Positions 9,801 to 13,928 of a stretch of DNA of 13,928 nt are shown piece by piece; position 1 is the first letter of the stretch; every line of letters starts with the position of its first letter. Under the pieces are notes generated by a model. It was not told the origin of the DNA and ran no database searches. It saw nothing but the letters and a program-made list of their open reading frames with translations. This stretch comes from Asterionellopsis glacialis (Eukaryota; Bacillariophyta; Plagiogrammaphyceae; Rhaphoneidales; Asterionellopsidaceae): positions 649 to 14,576 of the forward strand of contig WKLE02002248.1 in NCBI GenBank assembly GCA_014885115.2, in the 5' to 3' direction. Made by a program: the position numbers and the translations under genes.

Positions 9801-9985
9801 AAAGCGATTCATGTCTTCGCTTTACAATCTACAGTGATTGGAATATTGGTCTTTTAGATGGAGGAGGATATAAATTGTACTGGAACAATGAAGAAGTTGC
9901 ATCGCATAAAGGCAGTAACAATTACCGTGACAGGTTTGGAGAATCTGAAACAGTTGAAGGATTAGGAAGCGGTTGCACTCCATAA
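3881..9985 (+). CDS. LRR receptor-like type II membrane protein, 14 exons, one frameshift
   Basis: Exons by GT-AG and frame: 3881-6459, 6580-6651, 6758-6829, 6923-6994, 7082-7153, 7363-7434, 7589-7660, 7767-7838, 7965-8036, 8154-8225, 8343-8414, 8514-8585, 8685-8756 and 8859-9985. If one extra base near 5938 is discounted, the spliced frame is 1522 codons plus stop. Residues 1-479 are a disordered tail rich in Lys, Ser and Glu. RKRRR at 480-484 precedes one hydrophobic helix (about 485-507), so by the positive-inside rule the tail is cytosolic and the rest extracellular. A Ser/Pro stalk (about 515-546) leads to an LRR N-cap (LATLYYSTGG...W, then C-W-C at about 625-631) and about 22 plant-type LRRs (LxxLxLxxNxLxGxIPxxIGxLxx). 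A cysteine-rich cap (CDEISCDCC) follows, then two related domains (9053-9379 and 9656-9982) joined by a Ser/Thr/Pro linker. There is no kinase domain. A surface receptor or adhesion role is inferred; the ligand is unknown. Confidence 0.85.
5459..5506 (+). repeat. Ser/Pro stalk with 12-nt tandem repeat
   Basis: The 12-mer GCACCATCCATG occurs twice in tandem (5471-5482, 5483-5494), followed by a diverged third copy. These encode APSM, APSM and APSS. The repeat lies in the extracellular stalk just after the membrane helix and is a natural site for length variation. The Ser density suggests O-glycosylation (inference). Confidence 0.75.
5936..5939 (+). other. One-base frameshift inside an LRR of exon 1
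   Basis: The frame from 3881 runs to a TAG at 5957 and would end in the non-LRR tail DFRNSASQ. The LRR pattern continues without a break in the +1-shifted frame (EILHLNSNSLTG). Ignoring the C at 5938 changes the codons to ones that read MSDLEILHLN, a perfect LRR register. No plausible intron spans the site: the only GT-AG pair that might bridge it is about 23 nt apart. This is either a sequence error or a true disabling allele. Confidence 0.8.
7154..7362 (+). other. Double-length intron with an internal zero-length exon
   Basis: This intron begins GTGAGC and ends CCCAG. In its middle, at 7251-7260, is TTAG followed directly by GTGAGT, preceded by a T-rich tract. The halves are 101 nt (7154-7254) and 108 nt (7255-7362). 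Each has its own donor and acceptor and is the size of the neighbouring introns. Either a 72-nt LRR exon was lost precisely or this is a recursive (ratchet) splice site. Confidence 0.65.
7767..8585 (+). repeat. Recently duplicated exon-plus-intron LRR units
   Basis: Exons 8-12 start at 7767, 7965, 8154, 8343 and 8514 (spacings 198, 189, 189, 171). They share the 3' exon sequence for GSLVNL, mostly as TCTTTGGTGAACTT. The intron starts that follow also match (GTAAGTTTTAATTGTTG, GTAAGGTCTAATTGTTG, GTACGTTCTAAATGTTG). Likeness that continues into introns points to duplication of whole units, probably by unequal crossing-over. Confidence 0.7.
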
Positions 9986-10465
9986 GATACTTCTGCTGCG
10001 CCCACTGTTGCTTCGACAAACAAAAGTCACGCCCCATCCTCTTTTCTATCATATATCATATCACCAACGCTTTTGTGTCAAGACGGAATGGTAAATATCA
10101 CTGTCGACCTTCATATTTTAAATTATCCACAACGAACAACATGAACTTGGTAAACTCGAATCATAATGATATTGGAAGCAACAGTGGTGTTGGCACTAGC
10201 AATTTATGACATTTTGTTACTGGTGGTTCATATTCAACCACAAATGAAATGGGTGAGGTACAAAGTACATGTGTTGCACCTGACACTTGTCTAGTACTGG
10301 AAATCAAGGATCCACAACCAACAACAAACAGTATCTTCTAGTTTTGGTACGAAGTTAGATGTCTTTGCAACAGCCAATCTCTATGCCGATTGTATCAATA
10401 TTATAATCGCTCCTTTTTTTGGACGAACTGTGTCAACAGTATTAGGAAATTGTGTACCTATTTAG
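9986..10465 (+). pseudogene. Decayed third copy of the LRR gene C-terminal domain
   Basis: Directly after the TAA at 9983 the same frame continues through a Ser/Thr-rich linker into DGMVNITVDLHILNYPQRTT, resembling the start of the two intact domains. It then meets TGA at 10142, exactly where those domains have a conserved Trp codon. Further frameshifts and stops follow. The pieces CVAPDTCLVLEI (compare CIPNNECLVFTV and CIQSDSCLRFTI) and FGRTVSTVLGNC (compare FGESETVEGLGSGC) remain in order, ending in TAG at 10463-10465. It is a dead repeat unit, either lost from a longer gene or duplicated behind it. Confidence 0.75.
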
Positions 10466-10702
10466 TGAGTTTAATATAAACGTATAACATATATCTAAAA
10501 TACATAATAACTTATACGTACAGAGCACCCTTTTGTTGTACCAAAGCAAATTCACACATGCTGTTTTCCAGGATGTAGTCTAATATGGATATATAAATCT
10601 CATCTTTGACCCATAAAAGCTAATGAGGATCTCAAAATTCTATAACTTATTTTTCACTTTCGCTCTTTGTGGTTGGTTTTCAATTCTTGCACCCACGAAA
10701 AT
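10466..10702. other. Spacer between two relics, nothing recognised
   Basis: AT-rich sequence with no coding signal that I can support. It separates the decayed third domain copy from the chimeric relic downstream. Confidence 0.5.
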
Positions 10703-11235
10703 ATGAAGGAAGCAATTGTTAAAAAAAAAGTCTATACCCTGGTGCAACGGGGTGAAGAATTCGCACAATAAACGAACAAGCCTGGGCCTAAAAAGTTGGA
10801 ACAGACGACACAAACCTTATCGTCATTTTTGGAATCGTTATCGGATCATCTAAAACAAATTGAGAAAAGCCATGTTGGTCAAGTACAGAATTTCAGTGGA
10901 TATCTACAAATCTTATTAAAAGTCACCAAAAAGAATTATATATCAATTTTAATCAACAATCGTATGATATACATGATCAATCATTTGCTCCATCATTTAC
11001 TGTGTCTCCCACGATAACCCCTACAATCGCTAAAAGTCCAACAACAAGTCCATCAACATTACCAAGTTCAATCAATCCTTTACTTCTTCCACCGTGCCAC
11101 GACGGTATGATGAATGTCACCGTTGTAATTCATATTCAAAATGATCCACAACTTGTAGCATGGACTGTGGTAAACAATACCCAAAAGAACTCCATCTCCA
11201 AGCATTGTACCGTGAGGATCTGACACTCACTTATA
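10703..11235 (+). pseudogene. Chimeric relic: ankyrin-gene coiled coil joined to LRR-gene C-terminal domain
   Basis: Positions 10703-10985 match the coiled-coil part of the ankyrin gene (about 1675-1965) in both DNA and protein. MKEAIVKKKVYTLVQRGEEF parallels its TKETIVQEYKSTLTQREEEI, KKLEQTTQTLSSFLE parallels QKLEQATHTLSTLLE, and NQQSYDI parallels DQQSYDI. An in-frame TAA at 10769-10771 and a later frameshift break it. From about 10960 the frame that reads NQQSYDI runs straight into a Thr/Ser/Pro linker (SPTITPTIAKSPTTSPS). It then enters a fourth, truncated domain copy (CHDGMMNVTV...VAWTVVNNT) with the conserved Trp at 11161, and this breaks again near 11190. A fusion of two gene types, now dead. 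Confidence 0.7.
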
Positions 11236-11240
11236 GTTTT

Positions 11241-11262
11241 TAAAAGTAGTACTACTTTTATT
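11241..11262 (-). terminator. 20-bp palindrome with minus-strand AATAAA
   Basis: TAAAAGTAGTACTACTTTTA at 11241-11260 is a perfect palindrome. On the minus strand AATAAA (11262 to 11257) overlaps it, about 75 nt past the stop of the GGT-like gene, a reasonable place for its poly(A) signal. The palindrome also closes the chimeric relic on the plus strand. The 3'-end role is inferred. Confidence 0.45.
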
Positions 11263-11334
11263 AAGAATATTGACTCGTCAAGTTTAAATAATAATGAATA
11301 CCTATTTGTTTTGCTTTTTGTTGTTTTTGTATAA

Positions 11335-13500
11335 TTAATAACCAACAGCATAATATCCTCCACGAGGATCTGCACCTGCTGTATTACCATATTGAGTTTT
11401 AGATCGTATCTGCTTCTCCTTTTTTTCATCATTGGTATCATTCTCCATGTCACTTTTCTTTTCATGTTCATATTTGTCGTCCTCCTCATCCTCCTCTGTA
11501 CTATCTAATGATCCAACTACAATCCCTTGAACAGCACATATAGAATACGGACCTAAACGTCGAATGGAATCATGTCCTAGGGTTTGTTCCAGTGTCTCTA
11601 TTGTATCATCTGGATAACGTTGTTCCATATGCAAACTCAGTTGAGCATCTGGTACATAAAAATTAGGTTTGGCAATCAATTTAAATCGTGGATATTCAAT
11701 CGCTTCTTGGATAGACATTTTATAATCCAATATATTTACAAGTGCTTGTGTTTGAACTTGTCCTATAACTTCACCACCTGGTGTTCCCAATGCTAATTTT
11801 AATTGTTGATTTTGTAAGACTAGGATAGGTGCATTGTTAATCAGGGGTACCGTTTGAGGTTGTAAGTAATTGATACTAGAGGGATAAGGTGACGTCGACC
11901 CAATCCGTATCCCATTATTGAATAATAATCCTGTATTACCTGCAACACACCGTGTACCAAATCCTTCTCCAATCGTAATGGTACAACATACACAATTACC
12001 CCATTTGTCAATGACAGAAAAGGAAGTTGTATCAGGACTGTCATAATAATCTTCTGTACGTTGTGGTGATGTTGTCGTCGTCTTGTCATTCTTATTAGAC
12101 GTATCCTTATCAGTACTGTTGGTGGTGGTCGTCGAAGCTACTGTAGAGGATGACGATACTGTACAAGATGTCTTTTGTGTGATTTTCTTATTTTTCTTTT
12201 CGACAAGAGGTACTCCTAAATCAGGTGGTGTAGCAGGTGTGACATTACGAGCTGTATCCATGGAAATGGCATCTTGTAAGGTTTTGGCATAGTCTTTGGA
12301 TAACATTTGTGTATAGGGTATATTGTAAAGTTTGGGATCACCTAAATGTTGATAGACACATGATTTGACAATTTTAATGGTTTCCGCCATGGCATGCAAA
12401 ACCTGTGGATTATTCATGGGATCTTTTTGAAGTTCTAAAGGGTTTACTAATCCTTCCAATACATTTAAATTCATTAATGTTTCTACACCACCTCGACTGG
12501 TATTGCCATTGGTATAAATATCGTATCCACGATAGGTTGTATGGATTGGTTCTTCCCATGCACCATGTACCATGGTGTCACGATAGGTTTGTAAATCTTG
12601 CAAGGTTAAAAATCCGTCATGGTCTTGAAACCATTGAATATATTCTTGAGCAATACTACCCTTGTAAAAACAATCACATGCCGCTTGAATTCCTTGTATG
12701 CGACGTGCTTCCTTATTGTCAATAGTATTATCATTATGTTCCATAGTGGCAATAGCAGTTTGTTCCGCATGACATAACGTTTGAAAGGTACGTGCTAAAT
12801 CTGGATTGTATACCATTTCTCCAACACGTTGGGGTATATCATGTGTCGATGACGATTGTAAAAAGACCTTGGTAGATGTAGGATATTTGGAGAGTGTAGA
12901 AGTTTGTGCATGTATGGCAGCCAAGTGGGCTTCACAAATTGGATGGCCATGAGTTGCATATTGTATAGCATATTCAAATGTTTCAGTGATGGTCATGGTA
13001 CCAAATTTCACAAGTAAATCACAAATGCCACCCATAACACCTGGAACTACAGCTGCCTTGGGACCTTGTGCCAAGTCATGTTCTGATATACTTTGTATAG
13101 TAGAGGGTAATTCCAATGGTGATGGACCAACCATATTCAAGGCATGAACTTGTTGTTTGGTATTATTGGTATTATCATAAAGGGTAATAAATCCATTTCC
13201 GGCAATGGAGGATGACATGGGTTCTACGACATTCAGTGTGGCTATAATGGCAGCTGTTGCATCCATAGCATTACCACCTTGTAATAAAATACGATTCCCT
13301 ACCATACTCGCAAGAGCATGAGATGTAGTTACTAATCCCTGTGAGGCTGCCAGGGATACACGTAATGCAGAAGATCCTGTACGACATCCATGAGGACCTG
13401 CTGAAGGGACACCACCATTATTATTATCATTATTAGTAGTATAACCACCGATTAAATCAATACCTTCTCCCGGAACAGCTGATGTATGAGGATTGGACAT
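11335..13500 (-). CDS. Gamma-glutamyltransferase-fold Ntn-hydrolase, non-canonical substrate site
   Basis: A 721-residue intronless frame from the first ATG at 13500; the open frame extends upstream to about 13572 but without an ATG and through the CT repeat. GGT-family signatures are in order: GGNAMDATAA (75-84), LNVVEP (89-94), the self-processing and nucleophile site DTTSFSVID with the expected catalytic Thr491, GFGTR (513-517), GTPGGE oxyanion loop (572-577), IEYPRF (601-606), and the terminal ADPRGG...GY (710-721). Members are made as proenzymes that cut themselves before this Thr. The residues that hold glutamate in E. coli GGT (Arg114, Asp433, Ser462-Ser463) appear replaced (ALNMVGPSP, NNGIRIG, PLINNAP), as in YwrD-like or acylase-like relatives. 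A Ser/Thr/Lys linker (432-489) precedes the cut site and a Glu/Asp/Lys insert lies at 667-700. There is no clear signal peptide. An amidohydrolase is likely; true glutathione hydrolysis is doubtful. Confidence 0.88.
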   Translation of the reverse strand: MSNPHTSAVPGEGIDLIGGYTTNNDNNNGGVPSAGPHGCRTGSSALRVSLAASQGLVTTSHALASMVGNRILLQGGNAMDATAAIIATLNVVEPMSSSIAGNGFITLYDNTNNTKQQVHALNMVGPSPLELPSTIQSISEHDLAQGPKAAVVPGVMGGICDLLVKFGTMTITETFEYAIQYATHGHPICEAHLAAIHAQTSTLSKYPTSTKVFLQSSSTHDIPQRVGEMVYNPDLARTFQTLCHAEQTAIATMEHNDNTIDNKEARRIQGIQAACDCFYKGSIAQEYIQWFQDHDGFLTLQDLQTYRDTMVHGAWEEPIHTTYRGYDIYTNGNTSRGGVETLMNLNVLEGLVNPLELQKDPMNNPQVLHAMAETIKIVKSCVYQHLGDPKLYNIPYTQMLSKDYAKTLQDAISMDTARNVTPATPPDLGVPLVEKKNKKITQKTSCTVSSSSTVASTTTTNSTDKDTSNKNDKTTTTSPQRTEDYYDSPDTTSFSVIDKWGNCVCCTITIGEGFGTRCVAGNTGLLFNNGIRIGSTSPYPSSINYLQPQTVPLINNAPILVLQNQQLKLALGTPGGEVIGQVQTQALVNILDYKMSIQEAIEYPRFKLIAKPNFYVPDAQLSLHMEQRYPDDTIETLEQTLGHDSIRRLGPYSICAVQGIVVGSLDSTEEDEEDDKYEHEKKSDMENDTNDEKKEKQIRSKTQYGNTAGADPRGGYYAVGY

Positions 13501-13508
13501 TTGAGAAA

Positions 13509-13525
13509 GAGAGAGAGAGAGAGAG
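13509..13525. repeat. GA/CT microsatellite 1
   Basis: An uninterrupted (GA)8 run with a trailing G, followed by a short TA run, lying only nine bases outside the ATG of the minus-strand gene. In the sense of that gene it is a CT tract in the 5' leader. Confidence 0.85.
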
Positions 13526-13688
13526 TTATATATATGATATTGATTATTGATATTGATAGGTGTTGCTGTCAAAATTTAGAAAAAATTTCTAAACAAGAGA
13601 CACGACAATGTTGTATCAGCAAGGAAAGAAAGAATCAGTGTTTTGACTGTCAATGCACAGTTGTCAATACGTTTTTTGTGAGAAAAAA

Positions 13689-13706
13689 GAGAGAGAGAGA
13701 GAGAGA
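13689..13706. repeat. GA/CT microsatellite 2
   Basis: An uninterrupted (GA)9 run preceded by AGAAAAAA, similar to the first run 180 bases away in both unit and purine-rich left flank. Confidence 0.85.
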
Positions 13707-13928
13707 TAAAATGGGAATGATGGATGAATGAATAATGCTCTCTCTTTAGATGGACGGATGCGATGAATATATGGATGAAAATGGGGATGACACGAGAACA
13801 AAACAAGACAAGAGGAACAGCCAACCGAATACTGTACTGTAAATACAGGTATAATATGTACGGTACCAGCCCAAAAAAAAAAGATTGCACAAGAAAAAAT
13901 ACATTACTGGAAATGCGTTGGATTGTAC

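Larger units (their letters stand above)
13501..13928 (-). promoter_or_regulatory. Upstream region and leader of the GGT-like gene
   Basis: Read in gene sense this is pyrimidine-rich near the start, with two CT runs, and has three GTAC words clustered at 13834-13866 (plus one at 13925), including TACTGTACTGTA. Open stretches on both strands here are low-complexity and are not called. Promoter function is inferred from position only. Confidence 0.35.

Noticed and set aside
13501..13572. Upstream extension of the GGT-like protein by 24 residues
   Set aside because: The extension would need a TTG start and encodes a Ser-Leu repeat from the CT microsatellite. The first ATG is at 13500.

Overview
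The window looks like nuclear DNA from a diatom, probably a raphid pennate (inference; no species marker seen). The reasons are AT-rich DNA, short GT-AG introns of about 90-210 nt, long intergenic stretches, and three protein types that I recognise as typical of diatoms: an ankyrin/coiled-coil protein, a type II membrane protein with a large plant-type LRR ectodomain, and a eukaryotic member of the gamma-glutamyltransferase (GGT) fold family.

Layout: 1-734 is a GTAC-rich upstream region. 735-2429 (+) is an intronless ankyrin/coiled-coil gene. 2430-3880 is intergenic, with inverted repeats and one weak minus-strand coding-like relic. 3881-9985 (+) is a 14-exon LRR receptor-like gene: cytosolic disordered tail, one membrane helix, Ser/Pro stalk, about 22 LRRs, then two copies of a cysteine-containing beta-type domain. 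9986-11235 is a graveyard with a decayed third copy of that domain, then a chimeric relic joining a piece of the ankyrin-gene coiled coil to a fourth, truncated copy. 11335-13500 (-) is a GGT-like Ntn-hydrolase gene convergent with all of this. 13501-13928 is its upstream region, with GA/CT microsatellites.

The most striking structure is in the LRR gene. Twelve consecutive exons are each exactly 72 nt and all introns are phase 1, so every exon is one interchangeable 24-residue LRR. One double-length intron contains an abutting acceptor/donor pair (a zero-length exon) at 7254/7255 that divides it into two normal-sized introns; this is either a cleanly lost LRR exon or a recursive splice site. 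The 3' units look recently duplicated as exon-plus-intron cassettes. A one-base frameshift in exon 1 breaks the frame as given; dropping that base gives a spliced reading frame of 1522 codons plus stop.

Nothing suggests that the three genes work in one pathway. The links I see are sequence exchange: ankyrin-gene coiled-coil material has been copied into the tail region of the LRR gene. Gene products are inferred from family resemblance; no searches were run.
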